Source: Syntrophaceae bacterium | GTDB taxonomy: Bacteria; Desulfobacterota; Syntrophia; Syntrophales; UBA2185 | Reading direction: 5' to 3' | DNA length: 39,492 nucleotides | Assembly: GCA_003142635.1 (NCBI GenBank) | Contig: PLMX01000233.1 | Location: forward strand, 17,392 to 56,883 | Part shown: one piece after another, positions 8,645 through 17,160 of the stretch | Position numbering within the stretch: the first letter of the stretch is position 1 | Layout of the letters: every line of letters begins with the position of its first letter | Notes under the pieces: generated by a model | Told to the model about the DNA's origin: nothing | Database searches by the model: none | What the model saw: the letters and a program-made list of their open reading frames with translations, nothing else | Made by a program: the position numbers and the translations under genes

Positions 8645-9793
8645 CTAACTTTTCAATATCTCTCTTGTGGCTTCACAAACATAGGATACATCATCATTCG
8701 ACATGCCGGGAAACAGAGGCAGGGAAATTATCCTTTCCGCAGCCCTCTCTGTTTCAGGGAGCATTCCTTTTTCTGTTGCAAACTGCCTCTTGATATAACT
8801 CAAACGGTGACACGCCGGAAAATGAAGACCGTAGCCAACATTATACTCGGATAGTTTTTCCATAAAGAGACCCCGATCCATGGACAGAATCTTTATGATG
8901 AACAGGTGCCAGGCATGCACATGGGGATACTCGGGCACTCCGGGCAATTCGAGGCCCTTTACATCTTTTAGCCCTTTCATATAGAGCCCCGCTAGTTCGG
9001 CCCTTCTATGATTGATCTCGTCCAGCCTCGCGAGTTGCGCAAGCCCCAAGGCCGCCAGCATGTCGGGGAGATTATATTTGAACCCCGGCAGATTAATATC
9101 ATACTCGGGGTTTCCCCCTTTGCCGTAACGTTTCCACGCGTCTCTCTCGATACCGTGAAATCTCAAAAGCCTTAATTTCGCTTCCAGCACATCGTCGGTG
9201 TGTGTAATCATCCCGCCTTCACCGGTTGTTATGTTCTTTATGGGATGAAAGGAAAAGATGGCGGCGTGGCGGAAACCTCCTGCGTGGACGCCTTTATAAT
9301 AGGTGCCTACCGCATGGGCCGCATCTTCAATTACCGGGAGATTGTGGCGCTTTGCTACTTCGAGAATCCTGTCCATATCGGCGGGAGCACCCGCAAAATG
9401 GACGGGAATAATGGCCTTCGTCTTGCGGCTGATTTTCTTCTCTATAAGGTCCGCATTTATGTTCAGCGTATCGTAGTTGATGTCTACAAAAACAGGCCGC
9501 GCCTTCAGCATGGCTATCATATTTACAGTGGAGGCAAAGGTCATCGACGGTGTGACGATCTCATCTCCTTCGCCTATCCCCAGGGCAAGAAACACAAGAT
9601 GCATGCCGGCTGTTGCGGAAGTTACGGAGACTGCATGGGACGCCCCCGTCAATTCGCAGAATCCGTCCTCGAACGCCTTGCATACGGGCCCGGTAGTGAT
9701 CCAGCCGGATTTCAGGCAATCAACAACGCCTTCAATCTCTCTCTCGCCAATAGAGGGTTTGGACAGGGGCAAGAAATCTTGTCTGACTTTCAT
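8645..9793 (-). CDS. arnB: ArnB-like UDP-4-amino-4-deoxy-L-arabinose aminotransferase
   Basis: PLP-dependent aminotransferase of the DegT/DnrJ/EryC1/StrS family, 382 residues. It converts the UDP-4-keto-pentose made by the dehydrogenase into UDP-Ara4N, with glutamate as donor. The start DFLPLSKPSIGEREIEGV and the segment SATAGMHLVFLALGIGEGDE match ArnB. VIEDAAHAVGTYYKG holds the PLP-ring aspartate, and FSFHPIKNITTGEGGMI carries the lysine that binds PLP. The FGGN-like end ISLPLFPGMSNDDVSYV is normal. It lies 11 bases downstream of arnT, and 67 bases separate it from arnC, the largest gap inside this operon. Confidence 0.94.
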   Translation of the reverse strand: MKVRQDFLPLSKPSIGEREIEGVVDCLKSGWITTGPVCKAFEDGFCELTGASHAVSVTSATAGMHLVFLALGIGEGDEIVTPSMTFASTVNMIAMLKARPVFVDINYDTLNINADLIEKKISRKTKAIIPVHFAGAPADMDRILEVAKRHNLPVIEDAAHAVGTYYKGVHAGGFRHAAIFSFHPIKNITTGEGGMITHTDDVLEAKLRLLRFHGIERDAWKRYGKGGNPEYDINLPGFKYNLPDMLAALGLAQLARLDEINHRRAELAGLYMKGLKDVKGLELPGVPEYPHVHAWHLFIIKILSMDRGLFMEKLSEYNVGYGLHFPACHRLSYIKRQFATEKGMLPETERAAERIISLPLFPGMSNDDVSYVCEATREILKS

Positions 9794-9804
9794 AATTCAA
9801 TCAG

Positions 9805-11472
9805 TCACTCATCTCTAAGATGCACGAGGCTATAATAACCATTATCCCACAGAACGTCCGAAAAGGCTGTCTTTTTTTTCAGCTTTTCCGCAATTTCGTG
9901 TTCCGTCACGCAATAGATATCCTTTTTCCCCCGACAAAGACGAAGGAATATATCGGAGGTGAGAAAATAACGATTCCTTTCTTCGAGAGGCAGTTTTTCC
10001 ACCCCCGGTCTCAATTCGCCGATGTCATCGACTACGGGAGTTCTTCTCTTACTGTAAAAATCGACACCGTAAAGCGACATCCCGTACTGATAGAGCTCCT
10101 CACCAGTGGGGACGTAGTCTTTTATGATCCTGGTAATGGGATATGCCGACTTATACGGCGTCAGGAATTGAGACATCGGGAATATCAGCGAACTCATAAA
10201 AAGAAACGAGAGCACATAAATAGTTATGAACCAGCCGCTACGCCATTTTCTTCCGATGATCTCCGGCAGAAATATAATCGCAATCTGCATCAGGATCGGG
10301 AAGACGACCCACGGCAACCACGCATGGAAAGGTATCCCGTGGTTCTTAAGAAAGGGCGGTGCGAGGAGCACGGCGATAAACAGGAGGGATTGCAGGACCA
10401 CCGGGAGACGACAGAGAATCCCTGCATCCTTGCCGTAATCGAGATTTCCGCTTCGGTCGTCATGTGTTCTGAAGATGTGTCCCATAAAAACAGCTATGGG
10501 CAGGAACACCGGGGCGATATAGGGGATAAGCTTGGATGAGGAAATGGAAAAGAAGAGAAATATGAAGCCCGCCCATGCAAACAGGAACAGCTTTTCCGTG
10601 GGACCAAAAAGAGAAAAGAGTTTGGCCCCGCTTTCTTTAGCTGCCTTGAAGAGAAAAGCCCACCAGGGCATCGCACCCGCGATGATGATGGGAACGTAAA
10701 AAAAGACAGACTCGTTTCTCGAGTGCATGGTCGTAGTATATCGGAGGAAATGTTCCTGAACGAAAAAGAACCACAGGAAGTCTTTATTTGCCCCTTGCAC
10801 AAGGATTAACCAGGGTCCGGCGACAGCCAAAAATATTATTATGCCTGTGGGTGAGAACAATCGCAGTGTATCTCGCCACCTTCCGGCTAACACGAGCCAT
10901 ATGATAACGATCGCAGAAGGAAAGACTATCCCGATCAAACCTTTTGTAAGAAAGGCCAGGGAACAGAATAAATAAAAGAGATAGATATTTTTCTTTCCGT
11001 ACGCGCCATCTGAAAAGTATCTGAAGCCAAACCATACTGCGACAGATACAAAGAACGCGAGCGGCATGTCGAGGATATTAAGACGTCCGATGGCAAACGG
11101 AAATAAGGAAGTCGCCAAGACGAGAGCCGCATAAAACCCCGTTTTTTCGCCGTGTAAAAAAGTACCCATCCTATAGACGAGGAGGATGCATCCCCACGCG
11201 CAAAGCGCTGAAAAGAGCCTTGCCGAGAATTCATTTTCCCCGAAGATCTTAAATGACAGGGCCGTCGCCCAGTAGCATAGCGGCGGCTTTTCGAGGTAGA
11301 CGGTCCCCTTCAGATGCGGCGTCACGTAATCTCCCGACTGGTTCATTTCACTGGGGATAGCGCTGTAACGCCCCTCATCCGGCTCCATCAAGGGCACAAC
11401 GGCAAGAAGGCCCAAATAAATAATGAAGGGTAGGAAGAAACAAATAATTTTTTTATTTTTGGCCCAATCCAT
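9805..11472 (-). CDS. arnT: ArnT-like lipid A 4-amino-4-deoxy-L-arabinose transferase
   Basis: Polytopic glycosyltransferase of family 83, 555 residues, similar in size to known ArnT. It transfers Ara4N from the undecaprenyl carrier to lipid A on the periplasmic face of the inner membrane, lowering the surface negative charge. The periplasmic loop after the first helix reads LMEPDEGRYSAIPSEM, the metal/catalytic acidic motif shared with PMT-type enzymes, followed by GDYVTPHLKGTVYLEKPPLCYW, typical of ArnT. About a dozen hydrophobic helices follow, then a soluble C-terminal domain (from about residue 455). It is the first gene of the operon here, whereas in enterobacteria arnB leads. The arnE and arnF flippase genes are not in the window. 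Confidence 0.93.
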   Translation of the reverse strand: MDWAKNKKIICFFLPFIIYLGLLAVVPLMEPDEGRYSAIPSEMNQSGDYVTPHLKGTVYLEKPPLCYWATALSFKIFGENEFSARLFSALCAWGCILLVYRMGTFLHGEKTGFYAALVLATSLFPFAIGRLNILDMPLAFFVSVAVWFGFRYFSDGAYGKKNIYLFYLFCSLAFLTKGLIGIVFPSAIVIIWLVLAGRWRDTLRLFSPTGIIIFLAVAGPWLILVQGANKDFLWFFFVQEHFLRYTTTMHSRNESVFFYVPIIIAGAMPWWAFLFKAAKESGAKLFSLFGPTEKLFLFAWAGFIFLFFSISSSKLIPYIAPVFLPIAVFMGHIFRTHDDRSGNLDYGKDAGILCRLPVVLQSLLFIAVLLAPPFLKNHGIPFHAWLPWVVFPILMQIAIIFLPEIIGRKWRSGWFITIYVLSFLFMSSLIFPMSQFLTPYKSAYPITRIIKDYVPTGEELYQYGMSLYGVDFYSKRRTPVVDDIGELRPGVEKLPLEERNRYFLTSDIFLRLCRGKKDIYCVTEHEIAEKLKKKTAFSDVLWDNGYYSLVHLRDE

Positions 11473-11507
11473 AAGCTCTCAGATATTTTCCTCTTTCAGG
11501 TTAAATT

Positions 11508-11536
11508 TAGTAATTTAAGGTCATCCCTATTGTCAA
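11508..11536 (-). promoter_or_regulatory. Candidate promoter of the arn operon
   Basis: On the minus strand a perfect TTGACA lies at 11536 to 11531, followed after 17-18 bases by a weak -10 (TTACTA or TACTAA, about 11508-11513). This is the only convincing -35 in the 60 bases before arnT. The poor -10 would fit activator control, which is common for arn operons, but no binding site is proven. Confidence 0.4.
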
Positions 11537-11730
11537 GACAAAAAATCGAGAATATCCGAAATACGGGGCGTGACAAGTCCGCAAATATTTTGTGTAAGAC
11601 TGTGCTTGTCGGTTCCGCGGGCAATCGCCATGGTGACGTCTTCTTAAGTTCTCCGTTCATTCTGACGGCCTGATGTATCTACCACCGGGGATGATCAGCC
11701 GTCATGCAAAGTCTGTCACTGCCTCTTAGC

Positions 11731-11759
11731 TTGACACGCAAACATATTTCCCCTATGTT
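11731..11759 (+). promoter_or_regulatory. Sigma70 promoter of the transglycosylase gene
   Basis: A perfect TTGACA at 11731-11736 and TATGTT at 11754-11759 are separated by 17 bases. The leader to the ATG at 11817 would be about 50 bases. Confidence 0.65.
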
Positions 11760-11816
11760 GTTTCCATAGAAGACATTGCGATACTGTTTCAGTAAATCGA
11801 TTTGATGAGGTTTGAC

Positions 11817-12710
11817 ATGACCCGGCGTTTGAATTTCTTGATTCTCGCCTCCATTTTTTCTCTGCCCCTTTTCATTCTCCCTGTGTTGTCGTTTGCGGAT
11901 TGGACGCCGCTCATTGAACGCCTTACAGCCGACAATTTCGACGAGCAGGTCATAAGAAAGATATTTGACCGCCCGGGCGTAAACTTTGATCCCAGCGCTA
12001 TGTCATGCAAGCTCAAGGAGCTCATAAACAAGCGCTACAAGAAACAAGATGCGGTTTCTGCCCGCAAAGTCAGGGCTGCATACGGCCGCTTCTTAAAACC
12101 GGAAGTCATTGCCGAGGCGCAATCCTATTTACAGAAAAACAGAGAGACCCTGCAGGGAATAACGGAGAACTACTGTGTCCCCAAAGAGATTGTCGTATCA
12201 ATACTGCTCGTAGAGACCTGGCTCGGCCGGCATCTCGGTGATCGGGGCGCCTTCAATACGCTGGCAAGTATGGCGCTGTCTTCCGATCTTGAAACTATCC
12301 GTCCCTATCTTGCGCCGGACCTGCTTACCCCGAGGAGCGAGGAATTTGCAAAAAAACGCTGCCGCCAGAAGGCTGATTGGGCTTACGGAGAACTCAAGGC
12401 CCTGATTAGATATGCCGCGGACAACGGCATCGACCCTCTCAGTATCCCGGGTTCACTCTATGGCGCAATCGGAATCTGCCAGTTCATGCCGACAAAGATC
12501 TCCGTCTATGGAGTCGATGCCGATAGAGACGGCCGCGTCAACATCTTTGCGGAGCCGGATGCGCTTTACAGCATGGCAAATTACCTTCGCTCCCACGGTT
12601 GGCGCTGTGACATGAGCGCGAAAAAGCAGCACCGGGTAATCCTCGCTTACAACCACAGTAAGATCTATGCCGACACCGTCCTCACCGTGGCTAAGAAACT
12701 GAAGGAATAA
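11817..12710 (+). CDS. MltB-like lytic murein transglycosylase (exported)
   Basis: Peptidoglycan lytic transglycosylase of the SltB/MltB type, 297 residues from this start, cleaving glycan strands in the periplasm. A signal peptide is evident (MTRR, a hydrophobic stretch to about residue 25, then SFA), without a lipobox cysteine, so a soluble periplasmic form is likely. The catalytic glutamate is Glu133 in VSILLVETWLG, and GAIGICQFMPT is the second family motif; both correspond to IIGVET and GAMGYGQFMPS of MltB. I chose 11817 because GAGG stands six bases before it; a TTG at 11802 and ATG at 11805 in the same frame have no such site. It has its own promoter and converges on the aldolase gene. 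Confidence 0.9.
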   Translation: MTRRLNFLILASIFSLPLFILPVLSFADWTPLIERLTADNFDEQVIRKIFDRPGVNFDPSAMSCKLKELINKRYKKQDAVSARKVRAAYGRFLKPEVIAEAQSYLQKNRETLQGITENYCVPKEIVVSILLVETWLGRHLGDRGAFNTLASMALSSDLETIRPYLAPDLLTPRSEEFAKKRCRQKADWAYGELKALIRYAADNGIDPLSIPGSLYGAIGICQFMPTKISVYGVDADRDGRVNIFAEPDALYSMANYLRSHGWRCDMSAKKQHRVILAYNHSKIYADTVLTVAKKLKE

Positions 12711-12838
12711 GGTTGAACAGGCCGAGCCGCGGACGGAATTGATAGGCGTCATGCCAATGATATTTTAGAGTAACTCTCAGGGTTTCCTTAGAGGGGAAGA
12801 ACTGAAATTGCTGTTAATAAAAAGTAGCGCGAGTGACC

Positions 12839-14239
12839 TCATACCTTGAAGGCCTCAGGAATCTTTATGGGGACATCTACAGGTTTTATATACTTTCCGA
12901 CAATATTAGAGGTATCTTTGACGTTCAGCTTTTCAAACAAAAAAGAGAATTGGTTTTCCAACTCCTGACCTATGGCATGGAGCGCCCCTTTCGGGAGATT
13001 CCAAAGCGCCTTCTTAAAAGGACCTAAGCCCTTCTTCCTGGTCTTGTAGATAAACTGCTCTTCCGTATCCGTGTCTTTCTTTTCGCCTATCATTTTGGCT
13101 TTTATGTATTCATATATCTCGTCCCTGAGGACTGCCGGGAAGTGTTTGCTTTCGTAGATCATATTCTGAAACCCTGTTGCCAGATGGATTTCGGCAGTGC
13201 CCGTCTTGGGAAATTTATCGAAGGCCTCGTTGGGGAGTGTCGATGCGCCGTGCTGAACCGCGCCGGCGAGGCCGAACTCCGCCCTCGCAACCTCGGATAA
13301 TTCTTCGAGGGTATTGAAGTCCAGCTTGACCTTGGCGATAGTCCCGTCAGGGAGAGGGACGCCTCCATGCGTGGTGCCGGACTGCACGCTGATCTTGCTG
13401 ATGCCTTTCATGTCGCCGCCGTCATTCTTGAGCTCTTCAAGATAGCCTGCCATGTAGGCCCGCAGCTCTTCAACCGTGCTGTTCTTTCCACCGACTTCAC
13501 CGATCTCACCACCTACAGAGATCGTCACGCCCGCTGGCTCCAGATCCCGGATCATGGTAGTCAGCTCTGCCGCGAGAGAGTAATTCGCCTCCTGCTGTTC
13601 TTCCACCTTCAGTTTTGACAGGTCTACAAGCGTTGAGGTATCGATATCGATATTGTAGAATCCCGCCTCGATGGCTTCCCAGATCAGGTCTTTGACCGCC
13701 TGCACTTCCTTCCCGGGATCGGATGCAAATTTTTTCGCATTTACCTGGAAATGATCTCCCTGCAGAAAGAGAGGGCCCTTGTATCCTGTCTTGATTGCTG
13801 CGGCTGTTACCGCGGATGTATATTCGTAAGGACGCTGGGCGGTGTAATCAATTTCAGAGCGGGCGATTTCAAAAATTACGGGGCCGACCTTGTCCTTCAT
13901 GGCAGCGCGGAAGACAGCCTGGGCAACATCGTACGTGAGGGCCCGGATGTTGATGGCAGGCACTGTAAAGCCCGTCACCTCCTTGCGCCCCATTGCCTCA
14001 TAGAGAGGCATTATGGATGTCGATAAAATACCCACGGCCGCTCCGATCCTTCGTACCAACCACCTTGCCGTTTTTCTGGTATCATCCTGAGAGCTGAAGA
14101 CCGCCGTAAATACAAGATCGTCAATGAGTGAACTCCGGAGACTTCTCTCATCCAGTACCCTGACATCTCCCTCCGAAATCGTGAGGACGCCTTCCAAATC
14201 TTTTTTCAATTGATCGATAGTTTCGTAGGTCGTTGCCAT
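12839..14239 (-). CDS. Class II fructose-bisphosphate aldolase family protein
   Basis: Aldolase of 466 residues, longer than the roughly 300-360 of classical class II enzymes because of an N-terminal helical extension (about 85 residues) and a C-terminal tail (from about residue 375). The core shows the class II pattern: FTVPAINIRALTYDVAQAVF, then FLQGDHFQ (metal-binding His), IDIDTS, GGEIGEVGGKNST, VQSGTTHGG (metal His) and GAVQHGASTLP. It condenses or splits fructose 1,6-bisphosphate. The gene follows the fructose bisphosphatase gene by 15 bases on the same strand, which points to gluconeogenesis. Substrate identity rests on family and context; tagatose bisphosphate is an alternative. Confidence 0.87.
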   Translation of the reverse strand: MATTYETIDQLKKDLEGVLTISEGDVRVLDERSLRSSLIDDLVFTAVFSSQDDTRKTARWLVRRIGAAVGILSTSIMPLYEAMGRKEVTGFTVPAINIRALTYDVAQAVFRAAMKDKVGPVIFEIARSEIDYTAQRPYEYTSAVTAAAIKTGYKGPLFLQGDHFQVNAKKFASDPGKEVQAVKDLIWEAIEAGFYNIDIDTSTLVDLSKLKVEEQQEANYSLAAELTTMIRDLEPAGVTISVGGEIGEVGGKNSTVEELRAYMAGYLEELKNDGGDMKGISKISVQSGTTHGGVPLPDGTIAKVKLDFNTLEELSEVARAEFGLAGAVQHGASTLPNEAFDKFPKTGTAEIHLATGFQNMIYESKHFPAVLRDEIYEYIKAKMIGEKKDTDTEEQFIYKTRKKGLGPFKKALWNLPKGALHAIGQELENQFSFLFEKLNVKDTSNIVGKYIKPVDVPIKIPEAFKV

Positions 14240-14254
14240 AGCTCTCGCCCTCCA

Positions 14255-15196
14255 TCAACCGTTAGCAAGAAATTCCTTCGCCTTTTCCACCTCGAAACGG
14301 CTCCCGATGTAGATCGGGCAACGCTGATCCAGGTCCCCCACCTTTATGGACAGTATATCCTGCTTGCCGTCTGTGGCCATGCCGCCCGCCTGTTCAATGA
14401 TGAATGCCATGGGCTGAAGCTCAAAAAGAATTCTCAATTTCCCGTTCGGGCTCTTCTTGAGTGCCGGGTATGTGAAGATACCCCCTCTTTTGATCAGCAC
14501 CTGATTTATGTCCGGCACGAACCCCCCGCTGTAACGGAGTTTATAGCCTTCCTTCTCGAGGAACTCTACGTACTTGAGGTGGGCCGGGGTCCATTCCTTT
14601 CTCAGCCCTCCGAGGCTGTATATGTCTCCCCTTTCCTTCAACATTATGTTCTCCTCAGAGAGGACGTATTCGCCCTCCCTGTTCAATACGAATTCATGGG
14701 TTCCCTTTCCCGCGGAATAGACCATCGTGATCAGGGGGCCGTATGTAATATACACGGCCGCAGCCATTGTTTTCTTTCCTTCGGCCAGTATGGCTTCCTT
14801 GTGGATGCCGATTATCGTCCCTATGGCTAGGTTGGTATCTACCAGAGATGAACCGTCAAGCGGGTCGGCAGTAATAAAATATTTCTCATCGCCTTTTCCG
14901 ATCTGTATGACTGAATCCCGCTCCTCCGAGGCATACTCCCGGACAAACCCCGAATACTCGAGCTGGTTCTTGAGAATTTCGTCGGCGCTCCTGTCGAGAG
15001 TAAGCTGCTCTTCGCCATAGATATTTTTGAATCCGGCGAGCTTCCGGTTTGATTCATGAATCTTGGCGGAAATGTATTTCCCCATGACTGCGATCTGCCA
15101 TATAAGCCTGCGCAACTCCATTTCCACGCTCGCCTTCCACATATGTCTGCGGAGATCTACAGTAAATTTCGTATAGTCCGAAATGCCCTCACCCAT
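14255..15196 (-). CDS. fbp: Class 1 fructose-1,6-bisphosphatase
   Basis: Sugar phosphatase of 313 residues, a little shorter than the usual 330-340. It hydrolyses fructose 1,6-bisphosphate to fructose 6-phosphate, the committed gluconeogenic step. The metal-binding signature DPLDGSS is at residues 111-117, preceded by the second acidic site (REYASEERD). The substrate loop includes GGIFTYPALKKSPNGKLR and FELQPMAFIIEQAGGMATDG. An inositol monophosphatase is excluded by the class 1 spacing and by the C-terminal GSRFEVEKAKEFL. It is the first gene of a two-gene operon with the aldolase. A candidate promoter lies at 15226-15254. Confidence 0.95.
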   Translation of the reverse strand: MGEGISDYTKFTVDLRRHMWKASVEMELRRLIWQIAVMGKYISAKIHESNRKLAGFKNIYGEEQLTLDRSADEILKNQLEYSGFVREYASEERDSVIQIGKGDEKYFITADPLDGSSLVDTNLAIGTIIGIHKEAILAEGKKTMAAAVYITYGPLITMVYSAGKGTHEFVLNREGEYVLSEENIMLKERGDIYSLGGLRKEWTPAHLKYVEFLEKEGYKLRYSGGFVPDINQVLIKRGGIFTYPALKKSPNGKLRILFELQPMAFIIEQAGGMATDGKQDILSIKVGDLDQRCPIYIGSRFEVEKAKEFLANG

Positions 15197-15225
15197 GATT
15201 GTCCATCCTTCTCATATTTTTGTTT

Positions 15226-15254
15226 TTTGTAACAATAAATCACTCACTTGACAA
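15226..15254 (-). promoter_or_regulatory. Candidate sigma70 promoter of the fbp-aldolase operon
   Basis: On the minus strand TTGTCA (15254 to 15249) and TACAAA (15231 to 15226) are separated by 17 bases, about 30 bases before the fbp ATG. The -35 overlaps the near-palindrome ACTTGACAAGT. Confidence 0.5.
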
Positions 15255-15356
15255 GTACATTTTCAAGGCTCCTGCCCTGCATTTCAGACGAAACAAATTG
15301 TAACTATGGGCCGGATATGTTAGCCTGTCCGAAGGTGTAATGTGAGGAGATGATCC

Positions 15357-15914
15357 ATGATTACGAAAGAAGATGCGAATGCATTGCTCTCTCAATACAT
15401 AAAGAATGAGAGGAGCTTATATCATTGCTATGCCGCAGAGGCGGTCATGAGGGCATTGGCGCGAAGGTTAGAACAGGATGAGGAGAAATGGGGCATTGCA
15501 GGGCTGCTCCATGATCTGGACCTGGAGCTGATTGACGGCAACCTAACAGCCCATACGCATGAAACCGCAAAGATCCTCGCTGAGCTGGGCGTCGATCCGG
15601 AGATCATCGACGCCATTAAGATGCATAATGAAGATGCCTGGGGCATGAAGAGGAATACTGTATTCCATTACGCTCTCGCCGCAGGCGAGACCATCACCGG
15701 CATGATCGCAGCAACGGCCCTCGTTTATCCCGATAAAAAACTGGCAAGCGTGAAGACGAAATCGGTTACCAAGAGAATGAAGGAAAAGGCCTTTGCTGCA
15801 TCCGTAAATCGGGATACGATCATGGAATGCGAGAAGCTCGGCATTCCGCTGGCTGAATTTGCGGAGATTTGTCTTGGGGCAATGCAGAAAATCAGCGACC
15901 GTTTGGGATTATGA
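15357..15914 (+). CDS. HD-domain protein
   Basis: Small cytoplasmic protein of 185 residues with an HD (metal-dependent phosphohydrolase) core. HCYAAEAVMRALAR supplies the first histidine, GLLHDLDLE the HD pair at about residues 51-52, and further histidines come in AHTHETAKIL and KMHNEDAWG. This is the HDIG arrangement seen in many stand-alone hydrolases whose substrates are nucleotides or unknown. The start is clear: GTGAGGAG lies about seven bases before the ATG. It is 27 bases upstream of leuB on the same strand and probably cotranscribed. Its biochemical substrate cannot be told from the sequence. Confidence 0.85.
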   Translation: MITKEDANALLSQYIKNERSLYHCYAAEAVMRALARRLEQDEEKWGIAGLLHDLDLELIDGNLTAHTHETAKILAELGVDPEIIDAIKMHNEDAWGMKRNTVFHYALAAGETITGMIAATALVYPDKKLASVKTKSVTKRMKEKAFAASVNRDTIMECEKLGIPLAEFAEICLGAMQKISDRLGL

Positions 15915-15941
15915 TCAAACTATCCGTGGGAGGAAAGTATA

Positions 15942-17000
15942 ATGGGTAAGTCGTACAGAGTCGCCGTAGTTCCGGGTGATGGAACAGGACCCGAGGTAAT
16001 CGCAGAAGGATTGAAGGTCCTCAAGGCTGCCTCCGCAAAGTATGGTTTCAAACTGAACCTGTCCCATTATGATTTGGGAGGCGAGCGATATAAGCGTACC
16101 GGTGAGATATTGAGTGATGAAACCATAGAAGAACTGAGAAAATTTGATGCAATATATCTCGGCGCCATCGGCCATCCCGATGTAAAAGCGGGCATCCTCG
16201 AGAAGGGCATCCTCCTTAAGCTCCGCTTCGCCTTGGATCAATACATAAATCTGCGGCCAGTTAAACTCTACGCCGGCGTCGACACGCCCCTGAAAGACAA
16301 GAAACCGGAGGATATAGATTTCGTTGTCGTCAGGGAAAACACCGAAGGCCTTTATGCAGGCGCGGGCGGGTTCCTGAAGAAGGGCACGGCAGACGAAATC
16401 GCGACTCAGGAATCCATCAACACGCGCAAGGGTGTGGAGCGCTGCGTGAGGTTCGCCTTCGAATACTGCCGCAAACGCAACAAGGCAAAGAAGCTGACGC
16501 TGTGTGGAAAGACCAATGTGCTGACGTATGCCTTCGACCTGTGGGAGAGGACGTTCTACGAAGTGGCGAGAGAATATCCCGACATAAAGACCGAATACGC
16601 CCACGTTGATGCGACCTCTATGTGGATGATAAAGAACCCTGAATGGTTCGATGTGATCGTGACGGACAACCTGTTCGGCGACATCATCACCGATCTCGGA
16701 GCGATGATCCAGGGGGGCATGGGCATAGCCGCGGGCGGCAACATAAATCCGGAGGGCGTCTCCATGTTTGAACCCATAGGCGGCTCAGCGCCCAAATACA
16801 CGGGGCTTAACGTGGTCAATCCGCTTGCCGCCATCATGGCCGGGCAGATGATGCTGGAGACATTGGGAGAAGAGACTGCAGCCGCAGCCATCGAAAAAGC
16901 CGTCATGAAGGTTGTAGCAGAAAAGACGAAAAGCATGTCCGCCGGACAGATGGGTTATTCGACGAGTGAAGTAGGCAGCCTTGTGGCCGGCTTGATTTAG
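15942..17000 (+). CDS. leuB: 3-isopropylmalate dehydrogenase family protein
   Basis: NAD-dependent beta-decarboxylating dehydrogenase, 352 residues. It oxidises and decarboxylates 3-isopropylmalate in leucine synthesis. Visible motifs are VVPGDGTGPEVIAEGL at the N-terminus, VVRENTEGLYAG in the substrate site, the lysine region TLCGKTNVLTY, and VTDNLFGDIITDLGAMIQGGMG with the metal aspartates. FEPIGGSAPKYTGLN is the NAD loop. GGGAGG stands about seven bases before the ATG. The gene is separated by more than 9 kb from leuA-leuC-leuD, which lie further right on the same strand. A tartrate or isocitrate dehydrogenase-like specificity is possible, but the absence of any other leuB in the leu cluster favours this call. 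Confidence 0.85.
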   Translation: MGKSYRVAVVPGDGTGPEVIAEGLKVLKAASAKYGFKLNLSHYDLGGERYKRTGEILSDETIEELRKFDAIYLGAIGHPDVKAGILEKGILLKLRFALDQYINLRPVKLYAGVDTPLKDKKPEDIDFVVVRENTEGLYAGAGGFLKKGTADEIATQESINTRKGVERCVRFAFEYCRKRNKAKKLTLCGKTNVLTYAFDLWERTFYEVAREYPDIKTEYAHVDATSMWMIKNPEWFDVIVTDNLFGDIITDLGAMIQGGMGIAAGGNINPEGVSMFEPIGGSAPKYTGLNVVNPLAAIMAGQMMLETLGEETAAAAIEKAVMKVVAEKTKSMSAGQMGYSTSEVGSLVAGLI

Positions 17001-17160
17001 ATGTAACTTACTCTTTCAAACATGCTCCTCCATCCCGCTGGTGGAATGTTCAACAGCTTGCTTGTTCTGTGCCGGTAATCAACCACATTCTCCCCGGTCT
17101 TCCCTGTGACTTTTTTATTTTTTCTCATCTTCTTTTACCTATTCTGGTACCGCAATCTGA

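Larger units (their letters stand above)
11473..11816. other. Divergent intergenic region between arnT and the transglycosylase gene
   Basis: These 344 bases hold the arn promoter candidate on the minus strand and the transglycosylase promoter on the plus strand. I see no open frame with a ribosome site and no RNA gene in the middle part (about 11540-11725). Confidence 0.5.

Noticed and set aside
9820-10539. 239-codon open frame opposite arnT
   Set aside because: Antisense to a conserved membrane enzyme; the translation is low in hydrophobic order and has no motif.
12711-12838. Bidirectional terminator between the transglycosylase and aldolase genes
   Set aside because: AGAGT-A-ACTCT is only a 5-bp stem with a one-base loop and no T-run.
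15915-16604. 229-codon open frame opposite leuB
   Set aside because: Antisense to leuB with no ribosome site; a codon-bias artefact.
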